A stretch of 64,000 nucleotides of DNA, from NCBI GenBank assembly GCA_031262585.1, contig JAISHK010000007.1, forward strand, positions 1 to 64,000, read 5' to 3'. Below are positions 1 to 13,283 of the stretch, one piece after another. Both the position numbers and the translations under genes were made by a program. The stretch comes from Endomicrobium sp. (GTDB lineage: Bacteria; Elusimicrobiota; Endomicrobiia; Endomicrobiales; Endomicrobiaceae). Numbering within the stretch: position 1 is the stretch's first letter; the number at the start of each line of letters is the position of its first letter. The notes under the pieces were generated by a model, which made no database searches, was not told the origin of the DNA, and was given only the letters and a program-made list of their open reading frames with translations.

Positions 1-17
1 AATTTTAAATCTTAACA

Positions 18-160
18 TTAAATATCTAATACGATATAAGATAATATAATTGACATATAATTATCTAATTATTATATTACGGTATGGTAAAAAGTTATAT
101 TATAATTGTAAAATATCAAATACATATTGTGTAATATCTCACAATGTATTAGATATTTAA
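18..160. repeat. 15-bp inverted repeat flanking a promoter
   Basis: The 15 bases at 18-32 recur as a perfect inverted copy at 146-160, enclosing the promoter at 50-78. The arm reads TTAAATATCTAATAC. Similar DNA to 21-106 occurs again near 28823-28917. The repeat could be an operator pair, a recombination scar or the ends of a small element; the sequence does not decide between these. Confidence 0.5.
50..78 (+). promoter_or_regulatory. sigma-70-like promoter for the lipoprotein gene
   Basis: A perfect -35 (TTGACA, 50-55) is followed by a 17-base spacer and TATATT (73-78). This is the expected layout for the housekeeping sigma factor. The next gene starts at 270, so the transcript would have a leader of about 185 bases containing the hairpin at 194-220. 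Confidence 0.6.
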
Positions 161-193
161 AGAATAATTATATATAATGTATGAAAATAACTT

Positions 194-220
194 TTGTTGA
201 CAAGAGTTTTGTGTCAACAA
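194..220 (+). promoter_or_regulatory. leader hairpin / operator-like inverted repeat
   Basis: TTGTTGACA (194-202) and TGTCAACAA (212-220) form a perfect 9-bp inverted repeat around a 9-base loop, 50 bases before the start codon at 270. No T-run follows, so it does not look like a terminator. It may be a protein-binding operator or an mRNA-stabilising stem. Confidence 0.45.
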
Positions 221-269
221 CAGGTTGGATTTTATTATTGTCTAAAAAGAAAATGAAAAGGAAGATGAA

Positions 270-1994
270 ATGAAGAGAGTGTTAAGTGTGGTGGTATCGT
301 TAAGTTTAATTTTGTGTAGCTGTGGTAAAAGCAATGAGCCAATTATGCAAAGAGAGACAATAGAATTCGAAGAAAGAACTATACTGGTAAGACGGTATGG
401 GAAAGATAACAAACCTCTTGGCAACAACTTTGGCATTAAGGTAAAAGGTATTGTAGGCAAGACTGGAATAAGTCTTGCTTCTCTCAAAAAGTTGGTAACA
501 GAAGACCAATGCAATATAACGAAAGCTTTCTATTATGATAAATATGATAAAATTGGAGTATTTAAAGAAGAGCCGGTGAAAGTGGGAGAAATTGAGAGAA
601 TTAGGCTTATCTGCGATAATGAAAGTCCAAAGCCAATGTTTACGCCAAAGCCAAGTCTCACACCTACCCCGGCGCCTACGGCAACAACAGACCCTGTAGG
701 TAGAGAAATACGGATAAGTTATATTAATGAAAAGCAAGAAGTAATCGAACATATGACTCTTCCGGTAAGAGCAGGTGAAGGTAAGACTATAGTAAATATT
801 AATACTTTCAAGTCGGTAATTCCTAAAGATAAGTGCAATAATATAACAGAAGTTTTCTATATATCGGAAGGCACTCGCAAAGTATTGACTGGTGAAGATG
901 TAACTCTAGACGAGGTAGAGAGTGTTGATCTTGTTTGTTGGAATCAAGAAGCCAGTCCTAGTCACGTTCCTACTCCAACGCCCAGACCCACGCCAACGGC
1001 AAGTCTCGAACCAACTCATGCACCAACAAGAACCACAGAGCCTACCCCAACTCCAGAAAAGAAAAGTAACAAGTATGCATATTTTAAAATTGTTGGTATA
1101 GTTGTCGCTGTTTTCACAGCGTGTATCCTAATAACTTATGTTATAAGAAGGTGTAAAGGTGGGCAAACAAATACCAAAGTCACTAATACTAATGCTAATA
1201 TAAGGTACCCAATTCATACGGTTCAACTTTCTGAAAGAGCTTTACTAGAGATAGGCACTGCAATTTGTGACAACAATTATCCAATACTTATACGTGCGAC
1301 TACTAATTATTATAGAATGCATTCAATTGTCAGCATACCTGAAGAGTTGCGTTATAAGATTTACAATTGTCTAAAAGGCAGACTTCATGCATTAGCGGAA
1401 CTAGACGAATGGAAGAACAATGAAAAAGAGGTATTTAGAACTATGTTGAGAGCGGTGAAAAGACTTGGTCTATACGATAAATTGATGACAGAACAAAGAG
1501 ATTTTTATAATGGTTTAGTTGAAGAAGAGGTTTTTAATTTAGATACTTTAACTGATGATTTTAACGATGTAACAGATGTGACAGAAAAGAGGAGTAAAGA
1601 AGAGGAAGATCAAGGCGAAGGTAAGGAAAAAGAGTCAGCTCAAAAAAAAGAGCTAGCCCCAGCTCAAGAACCAGACCCAGATGTTGCTAAGTTACGAGAT
1701 ATGCTGTCTAGTCCTTCCTGCAATGTGTCAGAGCTTGCAATCTCAACTATCAGACTTGCACGTCAAAATAAATTAAATCTAGTGTCAAGTGATATCCAAA
1801 AGCAATTATATACGACTATTTTTAATCATACAATCGCATTTGGCAATGATACTAAAATTTTTAAGCTGGGTGTGCATGTAATAAATGCTTTAGGTCGGTT
1901 GGGAGCTATACAGAAATTAATAGAAGTACGTTGTGGTCAAATGGGACTAGTCCTTAACACAATTTTAGCAGAAGACGTATTAGACCAACATTAA
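270..1994 (+). CDS. Lipoprotein-like membrane protein with duplicated outer and inner domains
   Basis: No family is recognised for this 574-residue protein. The N-terminus is a signal peptide with a lipobox-like end (Leu-Cys-Ser-Cys18). Two related domains follow, about 34-117 and 145-225. Each carries a Cys pair with the same spacing (C81/C115 and C189/C223, both 34 apart) and a matching 'C-N-(N)-I-T-x-x-F-Y' segment. Pro/Thr-rich stalks lie at 118-143 and 229-263, then a membrane helix at about 271-293 ending in Arg-Arg. The remaining 280 residues are helical. They contain two weakly similar halves (about 355-415 and 505-555, sharing F-x4-A-V/I-x2-LG-x2-x-KL) joined by a Glu/Lys-rich linker at 440-460. 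An AGGAAG site six bases before ATG 270 supports the start. Codon use is more GC-rich than in its neighbours, and the gene is intact in a decaying region. A surface receptor or adhesin facing the host is an inference only. Confidence 0.7.
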   Translation: MKRVLSVVVSLSLILCSCGKSNEPIMQRETIEFEERTILVRRYGKDNKPLGNNFGIKVKGIVGKTGISLASLKKLVTEDQCNITKAFYYDKYDKIGVFKEEPVKVGEIERIRLICDNESPKPMFTPKPSLTPTPAPTATTDPVGREIRISYINEKQEVIEHMTLPVRAGEGKTIVNINTFKSVIPKDKCNNITEVFYISEGTRKVLTGEDVTLDEVESVDLVCWNQEASPSHVPTPTPRPTPTASLEPTHAPTRTTEPTPTPEKKSNKYAYFKIVGIVVAVFTACILITYVIRRCKGGQTNTKVTNTNANIRYPIHTVQLSERALLEIGTAICDNNYPILIRATTNYYRMHSIVSIPEELRYKIYNCLKGRLHALAELDEWKNNEKEVFRTMLRAVKRLGLYDKLMTEQRDFYNGLVEEEVFNLDTLTDDFNDVTDVTEKRSKEEEDQGEGKEKESAQKKELAPAQEPDPDVAKLRDMLSSPSCNVSELAISTIRLARQNKLNLVSSDIQKQLYTTIFNHTIAFGNDTKIFKLGVHVINALGRLGAIQKLIEVRCGQMGLVLNTILAEDVLDQH

Positions 1995-2117
1995 CAAGCC
2001 CCTCGCAAAAACAAAAAAGAAGACTTTCCTTGTAAATATGGCGAATTAGGGATATATGGACTAGTAGAAGACGATTACTGTCCTAAACGAAAACGACAAA
2101 GTCAAATAAGACAAGAA

Positions 2118-2392
2118 ATGGTTTGAACTAATGTACATAATATCATAACTTTATTAAAAAAACGTTTTGGACTGGATGAAGATTTTTTTACAATACAAAA
2201 AGTTTGGAAAGATAAAGTAGGAATGAATGATGCTGAAATAACAGGTTACAAAAATGGAGTTATCTTTGCTAAGACCGTAAGTTCTGTAGTAAGTTACGAA
2301 CTTATGCTTCGCAAAAAAGAAATAATTAAAAAACTAAATCAATATATTGGAATAGCAAAAATAAAAAACATAAAGATAAAAATAGAAGAATA
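2118..2392 (+). pseudogene. dciA: dciA-like (DUF721) remnant
   Basis: Codons 2127-2392 read as a DUF721/DciA domain: a Gly-Leu-Asp helix, then 'VWKDKVG' (the family's conserved W-x-x-x-V-G), an 'Y-K-N-G-V-I-F' strand, 'SYELMLRKKEIIKKLN' and a final 'I-K-N-I-K-I' strand. DciA is known as a replicative-helicase loader or partner and often sits between recF and gyrB. The only plausible ATG (2118) is followed two codons later by an in-frame TGA (2124-2126), and no usable start lies downstream before the conserved Trp. The same frame is open back to 1995, directly after the stop of the preceding gene. I call it disabled; a sequencing error or an unusual start would be the alternative. Confidence 0.65.
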
Positions 2393-3790
2393 AAGTTTAT
2401 TTAAAATTTAACAGATGAAGCCAAAACATCAATTTTCAAAAAATTTAATATAAATCCCAAACTTCGCATTTTTCTTTTTTATTATTTTTTAGAATCCAAA
2501 TAAATTTTTAAAATGCCAAATCATATTCTTACTACAAGATTTTCATTATACATACTAAAATATATCTTTTTTATAATTATTTTAAACATGTGCACATACT
2601 TTTGTCATCTGCCACCAATACTTCACTTCTTTTCCAGTTCATCCATATCTTATAATTTCCATTTCCTCAATCAAATTTTTTATTATAATTTATTTTCATC
2701 ACTAGTTCTATTTTTCATCTTCTTTCATCTTTACTAAATATCTTATCGTTATCACGGTTTTCCAATTATAGTAATTTGTTACATTTTAACTTTCATTTAT
2801 TTCATAAAACATTTGTCGTTTTCCATCTATCCACTCTTCATATACATAATCTCTATCTTTGACTTAATTTTTATTTTCTCTTTTCTTACTATGAACATTT
2901 TACTATTTCTAAACTCATTGTCACTACATTTCACTTATCTAATTCTTTGCTATTTACTCTATTTCTACAAAAAATTTCTCACAACTAAATCTATAAATGT
3001 CTTGTCTTGTCATTTATATAACTACCATTGCTTGTATAGTCACTTCATTCCATTTTAACTTTTAATCGTTCATTTTGGCATCTATATTATTATTAATATA
3101 TACCATTCCACATTCCAACATATATTTTACTTTTTTCCTTACTTACTAAAAATCATAGTCCACTTATACTACCATTAAACTTACTTCTATCAGTTCTTTT
3201 ACATTTTTTTCTTTCAATATATCTTTACCCTTTCTACATTCTTTCTTCATATTCATTAAAACTTCTCAAACCATCAATCTTTTCTCTAAAAATTTACATC
3301 AGTTCTTACCATTTCTCAACTAATAATATACACATTTAACATTCCTTAATACAATCAAACATATCCATTTTATTAACTCAAACACTTTTATCTTTTATTT
3401 ATTTCCACAAATAAATAACTATATACACCATGTCAATTTTATTATTCACTTCATTCATTATGTTAAACTCTATCGTGTCTTATTTAGTAAAATTATTTGC
3501 ATTTATTAATTCTATTTATTAAATTCATAATTTTAATAATTATTGTTTCACCAGTTGTTATATTACTCTTCAATATTAATTTATCTACTTTTACATCTTT
3601 ATTCTCTTCTAATTTCATATTTAAAACCATTATCTAATTATCGTTTTATAACTATTTATCTTTAAATTATTTCATTGATAATTCCTTGCTTATATGCAAT
3701 GCAATGCACTACGGATACCATTTATAAATACCAACTATTGCTTCATTTTCTATCCATATTTATATAACCATCTAAAATTTATTTTTGTTT

Positions 3791-4054
3791 CTATTGTGTT
3801 TTATATACCACCATTAGTACATTTTGAGTTCCATTGACTAAATGATAAACGTTCACCACTACTATCGTCTTTCTGCCACGCATTAGAAAAAACTTATATA
3901 AAAACTGATCTTGACTCTTTCTATTGGCGGAAAATCTCTTGAAAAAAATATTTATAAATATCACTAAACCACCAGATGATATATTATGATAAACACTGCC
4001 AGAATATAAAATGAAATTATCTGCTACTATATTTTTTAGAAAAAAGCATTCCAA
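3791..4054 (-). pseudogene. Possible relic open frame, unrecognised
   Basis: An 87-codon minus-strand frame has a less biased amino-acid make-up than the surrounding noise (e.g. FFLMRGRKTIVVVNVYHLVN near its end). Upstream minus-strand DNA to about 4450 also gives short protein-like stretches interrupted by stops. It may be a fragment of a decayed gene; I do not recognise the family and see no good ribosome-binding site. Confidence 0.2.
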
Positions 4055-4628
4055 ATTCCATTAGTACTTGTTATTTTGTATCTTATCTCATTTGAAATTT
4101 TATGATTTATGCATCTCGACATTCTTTTGAATAGAGTACTTTTATTACAAGTTATCGTTGGGATAACATTAGGCCACACTACATAAACTTATTTCTGCGT
4201 TTATCAATTGACAGTCTGATTTTTTGTACTGTGCACGTTTTTAAGATATTCATAAATTAAAAATAGTTATATCACTTACTACGCCTTCGTAACCCAATAC
4301 TTAACCAATATAATAAAAAGATAGTTTTATTTATTGTCATTCCAAGCATTGTCAAATTAACTGCCACATTTACATATTTTTTTTGTACTATATCGTACGT
4401 ACCTTTATATTTTAACTTGATAACCGTAAATATCTGATTACATTGGCAAACTCATAAGCTATATTTCTAAATCCCATATATAATCAAGTTTTCTATTGCT
4501 GTGATCCTCATTCATTCATTCACATCTTATATTCCTTGTTAAGCAATACTCTCATTTTTTGCTATTTCATATAAATTCATATTTTCTTATTCTCCATTTA
4601 CAATAAATTCACTTGTACAACAAAAGAA

Positions 4629-4651
4629 TCATCACTTAGAAGAAGTGATGA
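4629..4651. repeat. 9-bp hairpin
   Basis: TCATCACTT (4629-4637) and AAGTGATGA (4643-4651) pair perfectly around a 5-base loop. No T-run follows on either side, and no gene is adjacent. It is one of few strong stems in this stretch; function unknown. Confidence 0.4.
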
Positions 4652-5524
4652 GGTAAATGCTCAAACAGGCTGCAAAATTGTTACATTTAACACTACAACT
4701 ATCATGCTTATTATTACTTTTATTCATATGTTCATTACTTTTTCGACTACTTTCTGATAAAAATTTTTCATGAACAAAACTTGAAATACACAGTTTGTAT
4801 TATATAAAACATCAAATTAAAACTGTTACAAGAGGAGTAAACTGACACTATATTATTCTTATCTTCACAAAAACTCATTTCTTTTTCATTATCTAGTATT
4901 TCGATTCCACATAAAATACAATCGATTCAATAAAGATAAATAGAGTAATATAACACAACATTACACATTAGTAACTTAAAATAAATTTTAAACTATTACC
5001 AAAACCGTAACGTAAAAAACTAATTGTATTCATTATCTAAATTTTGCAGTCATCTAACTCTCTACATGTTAAATCAATAAAAATAATTATTTATAAAATT
5101 TTTTTAACCTTACTCTTTATTCATTAATAGATATGCTTAATACAAATATTGGGAAAATAAATAATTAAAACATTTCTAAAAAATTTATGATTTGAAAATT
5201 CTACTCTTTCATTAATTGTTTCTGTTCCCATCACACTTATATTATATTTAATTTGAAAACAAAAACTCTTAATTACTTTACATCTATAGTGCTATAATCA
5301 ACAAAATTAACAAGATTTCATTTTACACTAATTTCTATACATTTTACAAACATAAAACAAAATTCTCATAATACTTAATTAAAAATAAGTATAACCAAAA
5401 ATTACTAAAATAAAACAGTTCTGAATATAAAAAACTTCATTTTGCACTTTAAAAAATACTAAAATATTTTATATATATCAAAAAACTTTTTTAAATGCAA
5501 TTTTCAATTCCACTTTCAAAGTTT

Positions 5525-5755
5525 ATAGCTTGTGCATAAATCCTGAAAAATTTGTATAATAACTCTGTTTGTTATTAATATGGATAACTTTGTCATTTTA
5601 TTAACGATTATAGATGTTAACTTAAATATTTTTTTTCTTGATAAATATACTTTTTTGATTTTTTTTCAACTTATCAACAATATACAAAGCCTTATAGTTA
5701 TTAAATATAATTTATGTATTATAAGAAAATAAATAATAACTTGTGAAAAAAAATT
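5525..5755. other. Probable replication origin (oriC) upstream of gyrB
   Basis: Four DnaA-box-like 9-mers cluster here. There is an exact TTATGCACA (minus strand, 5531-5539; consensus TTATNCACA), TTATCCATA (minus, 5579-5587), TTATCAACA (plus, 5671-5679) and TTTTTCACA (minus, 5742-5750), the last three one base off. A T-rich tract at about 5628-5668 could be the unwinding element. To the left the + strand is C-rich over G; to the right it is G-rich over C, so the GC skew changes sign here. gyrB next to oriC is a common arrangement. dnaA and dnaN are not visible in the window. Confidence 0.65.
5555..5560 (+). promoter_or_regulatory. Possible -10 box of the gyrB promoter
   Basis: A perfect TATAAT lies inside the origin-like region, 232 bases before gyrB. 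The best -35 candidate (TTGTGC, about 19 bases upstream) is weak and overlaps the first DnaA box, so the promoter call is tentative. Such an overlap would let initiator binding affect gyrB transcription. Confidence 0.3.
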
Positions 5756-5762
5756 ACATTAA

Positions 5763-8282
<2,520 letters not shown>

Positions 8283-10531
8283 ATAGTTGGAAAGTAAGAA
8301 TTATTAATAAAATAACTTGTCTGTAGTTATAGTAATATAATATAAAGTGCTTGGTTGTAAAATATTATAATTTATAGCGCACTAAATGTAAAATATAATG
8401 TATAAAAATATACTTTAAGATAGAAAAATGTAATCATTTACCCTAGATGAATTATCTATAAAGAACTTTGGAAAATTTTTAGAGTGTATATTATAGGAAT
8501 AAATAAAGTAGAGAAAATTTAAAAAATCAAAATTTTATAGGTCACTATGATTGTTAAGTAGGAAAAAGTGAGTTATATTTCACCTGTTTCTGAGGATGTA
8601 TTATAATTTTTATTCAAATTGGAAGGTAATATTAAATAACGAGTAAAATTTAGTTCAATTAACTGTAATGTATGTACAATTTAGTGTAGTTTATCTATTT
8701 GTGTTAGTGGTAATTGCTAAACGTAAAGAGCTCTAATATTTATCTTTTTATTTTAAAAAAATATTTTAAAGATCTACCATATATTTTACTAAATGACTGA
8801 ATGAATATTTAGAAGTAAATAGAAACATGTATTATAGTAATTTAAGTAATGTGTGTATCTAAAAAAAAATTAACTAAGTTAAATTAAATTTTCTCAAAAT
8901 TATTATATACCAATCTGAAAAGAATGTAAAAAAAGTGAAAAAAGAATTTTATAAAACGCTGAAAAAAGTTTCGTTGTTGTCATAAAATTGCATTATCCTA
9001 TAAATATTTTTTAGCGATTTTGAAATTTATAATAGAAAAACAGAAACTGTAATATTGAGTAAATTAGTAGGCAAAAACTATATATAAGTTTTAAAAATTG
9101 AAGCGGAACGAATTTAAAGTCTTTGTATTTACTGGATTTGTAGCATAGTAATAAAACTAGAAAATTTCACTTTGATGTAAAACATTAGAAAATATATAAA
9201 TGGAATAAAAATGATGAAAATAATGTTAAAAAATTCGAAAAGAATTTTATTAGTAGAAAGGGAAACAATAGATAAGTATTATATTAGATTTTATAATTAG
9301 TATATTAAAAGTATATTAAAAAATGGTATTAATGAAGCATATAGTTAAAAAAATAAAAGCATAATGCGTATTATTGTCGTTAAAAAGGTTTTATTAAATA
9401 TTTATACTTCTTTTGTTTTTTTTGTATTTTAAAGAAGTAAGTTGTTGCTGTGTATTTTATTTAATTTTGTATTTTTTTCATTTTTTAATACTTTAGCTGA
9501 TTTGGTAGTATTGTCTTATCCATTATTTTCTTCGACTTGTCTTTTTTGTTTTTATATAATATTAAAGTATTCAATCAATTCGTTTTGTTTTAAATATATA
9601 TTCAAAGTTCACAAACGCATTTGTAGTGCAATAAAAATACAATAACTGATTTTAAGACTTGTTGATATAATGATAAATTAGGATAAGGTTTCTATATTTA
9701 GTAGAGTATTATTTCTTAACATTTTTGTTCACAAAAAATGATGTGAATCTATAATAAGATAAATACTTCTAAGCTGTATATATTTACTTTTTTTATTAAT
9801 TTCAACATTTCTCTATAAAAGAATTATGAAGTTTGAAAAAAAATAAGAATACAATATTAAAGGTTGTAAAGATTGCAAGTTAATCATATTTTTTATACTA
9901 TAATAGTAAAGTGAAGAATGATTATTGTTTTATAAATGTGATATTTTAAGTTTGGGAATGGACTAAAAGTGTAGGTATATAAATTAATGTAAATGGAAAC
10001 TTTATGAAAGAATGATAGGCGATTAAAAAAATGTTATTTTTTGTGTGGGTTTTGTTAATTGATACTTATAAAATTGTTAAACCTAAAGTTGAGAGTGTGT
10101 TCTTGATATTATCGTGAAGGTTATTGTTAAGGTAGTTGGTGAAACTGCCGAAAACTATTGATAAAAAAATGATGCATGATGGTATGTAGACTTTATCCAA
10201 AAAGTTATAAAGTTTAATTTATATTTATATTGTTAAGTTATTTGGAATGAAAATAAATATATTGGAATTAGGTGTGTGTTTAGCAAATGTTGCTGGTAAA
10301 GTAAAAATGGAATAGTCTTTAAATTTTTTTTTCGCGATAACGAAGTTACATTGCAATATATAAGTATAAAGATAAAAATGATTTAATGATGTTTGTCTTG
10401 GAGTTTATTCGTAAAGATTATGAATAATTGTATAGAAACGAGAGTTTGATATAAGTCTAAAGATTGGTAAGTTAGAATGTGAGAAGTATATGTTTAATAA
10501 ATAACTTAAATAATAAGAGGCATTAGCAGAA
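8283..10531. other. Gene-free DNA between gyrB and gyrA
   Basis: No gene could be supported on either strand in 2.2 kb. The + strand is now G-rich over C (e.g. 9061-9120 has 10 G and 4 C), in contrast to the region left of the origin. A T-rich open frame at 9442-9645 is low complexity. An imperfect inverted repeat (ACTTCTTTT ... AAAGAAGT, about 9410-9438) is the only clear stem. The stretch is probably decayed sequence. Confidence 0.55.
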
Positions 10532-13060
10532 ATGATAAAAGATAAAGAGAGTGATAAACATGAAAGGTCGTTGAATTCAGGGAGCATTTCTCCAATTGTT
10601 ATTGCGCGAAATATTGAAGACGAAATGAAGACTTCTTATATTGATTATGCTATGAGTGTGATTGTTGGAAGAGCTTTGCCGGATGTTCGCGATGGGTTAA
10701 AACCTGTACACAGAAGAATACTTTATGCAATGAAAGAAATGAATTTAAGATATAATACTGCATATAAGAAATCTGCTAGAATAGTTGGAGATGTACTTGG
10801 AAAATATCATCCTCATGGTGATTCTGCTGTTTACAGTGCAATGGTAAGAATGGTACAGGATTTTTCTTTAAGATATCCCATGATTGATGGACAAGGTAAC
10901 TTTGGAAGTATAGATGGCGATTTTGCTGCAGCTATGCGTTATACTGAAGTAAGAATGAATACAATTACTGATGAAATGCTTGTGGATTTAGATAAAAATA
11001 CGGTTGATTTTATACCGAATTATGATGGTTCTTTAAAAGAGCCTTCAGTGTTACCTACAAAACTTCCAAGTCTTTTAATTAATGGATCATCTGGCATAGC
11101 AGTAGGAATGGCTACAAATATTCCTACGCATAATCTTAGTGAAACTTGTAATGCGTTGATAGCACTGATAGATAATCCCGAATTGTTTATATATGATCTC
11201 GTAAAGTTTATTAAAGGTCCAGATTTTCCTACAGGTGCAATAATTTTAGGTAAAAGTGGCATTAAAGATTACATGGAAAAAGGTAGAGGTTCTGTAAAGA
11301 TTAGAGCTAAAGTTAAAATAGAAGAAGTAAAAGGTGGTAGAGAAGCGATTATAGTTAATGAAATTCCATATCAAGTAAATAAAGCAAATCTTATAACTTC
11401 TATTGCTGATCTTGTGAAAAACAAAAGAATTGATGGTATTTCTGATTTACGTGATGAATCTGATCGCAATGGTATAAGAATAGTTATCGAGATTAAAAAA
11501 GATGTAAATGCACAAATTGTTTTAAATCAGTTGTATAAACATACACAAATGCAATCTTCTTTTGCTGTTATAATGCTTGCTCTTGTAAATAATAAGCCGA
11601 AGGTAATGAGCATAAAAGAAATTTTAATGCATCATATTGAACACAGAAAAACCATCGTTACAAGAAGAACTAGGTTTGACTTGCAAAAAGCAGAATTTCG
11701 TGCACATATTTTAGAAGGATTAAAAATAGCCATAGATAACATTGACGCCATTATTAAGATTATAAAGGAATCTTCTGATGATAATGTAGCTCGTTTAAAT
11801 TTAATGTCTAAATTTAGTTTAATAAAAGTGCAGGCAGAAGCTATTTTAGATATGAAGATTCGTCAATTAACAGGACTCAAAAGAAAGGAAATAGACAATG
11901 AGTATTCGGAATTAATAAAACTTATAGAAAAGCTTAGTTCTGTATTAGAAGATCCGAGAAAAATTTTAGCGATAATTAAAGATGAAATTATAGAAATAAA
12001 GGAAAAATATGGTGATAAGAGAAGAACGTATATTCAAACAGCCGAAGCTGATTTTAATATTGAAGATTTGATACAAGAAGAGGAAGTTGCAATTACAATG
12101 TCACATGCGGGTTACATTAAACGTGTTTCTTTAGATACTTATAAAGCGCAACGTAGAGGTGGACGTGGAATTACTGCAATGAATACAAAGGAAGAAGATT
12201 TTGTTGAAAATTTATTTATTACAAGTTCTCATTCATATATGTTGTTTTTTACTACTCGCGGAAGATTGTATTGGATAAGAGCGTATGAAATTCCTGAAGG
12301 TTCTAGAACGTCGAAAGGGAAAGCCATAGTCAATTTATTGCAATTGCAAGGTATAGAAGAAAAAATTACAGCAGCAATTCCAATAAGATCATTTACACTT
12401 AAAGATATTAAAAATGAATATTTGCTTATGTGTACGAGAAAAGGCACTATCAAGAAAATTGCACTTGAAAAATTTAATAATCCCAGAAAAGGAGGTATAA
12501 TAGCTATTAAGTTGGAAGACGGTGACATTTTAACCGAAGTAAAGGTAATAAGTAAAAATCCTGAAGTAGTAATTGCCACAAAAAAGGGTATTGCTATAAG
12601 ATTTAAAGAAACTGATGTGCGTTCTATAGGTCGCAGTGGTATAGGTGTAAGGGGAATTTTTCTTGAAAGTGATGATGAAGTTATAGGTATGGAAGTTTTT
12701 TCTCCGAATGATGTTTTTCTTTCAGTGTCGGAAAACGGTTATGGAAAAAGAACAGAAGTAGGAAAATATCGCTTACAAAAAAGAGCAGGACGTGGTGTTA
12801 TTAATATGCAAGCAACAGAAAGAAATGGCAATGTTGTTGGTATTAAGAAGGCAAATGATGGTGAAGAAGTAATGATAATGACTCAAAATGGAGTAACAAT
12901 AAGATTAAAGGTAAATGGTATTTCTATTATAGGCAGAAATACTCAAGGGGTGAGACTTGTGCGTCTTGACAGTGGCAACAAAGTTGTTGCGATTGCTAGC
13001 GTTGTAAAAGAAGAAAGCGAGCATTGCCACACTAGTAAATCAAAAGAGCAAAAATTGTGA
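10532..13060 (+). CDS. gyrA: DNA gyrase subunit A
   Basis: This is the DNA breakage-reunion subunit of gyrase. The catalytic tyrosine lies in '[10 protein letters not shown]' at about residue 136. The C-terminal beta-pinwheel carries the gyrase-specific box 'QRRGGRG' at about 538-544, which distinguishes it from ParC. Length (842) fits the family. The start at 10532 follows a GAGG site about 11 bases upstream; the first 22 residues are a non-conserved polar extension. A stem-loop follows the stop. Confidence 0.97.
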   Translation: MIKDKESDKHERSLNSGSISPIVIARNIEDEMKTSYIDYAMSVIVGRALPDVRDGLKPVHRRILYAMKEMNLRYNTAYKKSARIVGDVLGKYHPHGDSAVYSAMVRMVQDFSLRYPMIDGQGNFGSIDGDFAAAMRYTEVRMNTITDEMLVDLDKNTVDFIPNYDGSLKEPSVLPTKLPSLLINGSSGIAVGMATNIPTHNLSETCNALIALIDNPELFIYDLVKFIKGPDFPTGAIILGKSGIKDYMEKGRGSVKIRAKVKIEEVKGGREAIIVNEIPYQVNKANLITSIADLVKNKRIDGISDLRDESDRNGIRIVIEIKKDVNAQIVLNQLYKHTQMQSSFAVIMLALVNNKPKVMSIKEILMHHIEHRKTIVTRRTRFDLQKAEFRAHILEGLKIAIDNIDAIIKIIKESSDDNVARLNLMSKFSLIKVQAEAILDMKIRQLTGLKRKEIDNEYSELIKLIEKLSSVLEDPRKILAIIKDEIIEIKEKYGDKRRTYIQTAEADFNIEDLIQEEEVAITMSHAGYIKRVSLDTYKAQRRGGRGITAMNTKEEDFVENLFITSSHSYMLFFTTRGRLYWIRAYEIPEGSRTSKGKAIVNLLQLQGIEEKITAAIPIRSFTLKDIKNEYLLMCTRKGTIKKIALEKFNNPRKGGIIAIKLEDGDILTEVKVISKNPEVVIATKKGIAIRFKETDVRSIGRSGIGVRGIFLESDDEVIGMEVFSPNDVFLSVSENGYGKRTEVGKYRLQKRAGRGVINMQATERNGNVVGIKKANDGEEVMIMTQNGVTIRLKVNGISIIGRNTQGVRLVRLDSGNKVVAIASVVKEESEHCHTSKSKEQKL

Positions 13061-13080
13061 TTAATATAAATTTTTGTGAT

Positions 13081-13135
13081 TGAATTTATCAAAAAAAGAA
13101 TCTTTTATCTGTTTTTTTTCTTTCTTTTGAAATTC
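13081..13135 (+). terminator. Stem-loop after gyrA
   Basis: Bases 13081-13098 pair imperfectly with 13119-13135, just downstream of the gyrA stop at 13060. The loop holds a further AAAAGA-A-TCTTTT palindrome and a run of eight T. Position and T-run suggest a rho-independent terminator, perhaps serving the convergent rseP from the other side as well. Confidence 0.5.
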
Positions 13136-13283
13136 AGAAGTTTATTTCTTCAATAGTTGATATTGTGTGATTTTATTTGTTGTTGAATATTGTTAAAGTT
13201 GTAACATATATTTCTTATATTTGTGTTGAGATATTCAAATTAAAATATTAGCTAAATAACAATTTAAAAATTCTTTAGTTTTT

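Larger units (their letters stand above)
2393..5520. other. Gene-poor DNA with strong C-over-G bias
   Basis: About 3.1 kb without a convincing gene. The + strand is strikingly poor in G (for example 2521-2580 has 8 C and 1 G; 5341-5400 has 8 C and 1 G), the opposite of the bias after gyrB. Open frames at 2513-2737 and 2813-3058 on the + strand are low-complexity Phe/Leu/Ser/Ile runs created by T-rich DNA and are not treated as genes. A 9-bp stem with a 5-base loop lies at 4629-4651. Confidence 0.6.

Noticed and set aside
2513-3058. Two + strand open frames of 74 and 81 codons
   Set aside because: Their translations are Phe/Leu/Ile/Ser runs from T-rich DNA, with no ribosome-binding site or recognisable domain.
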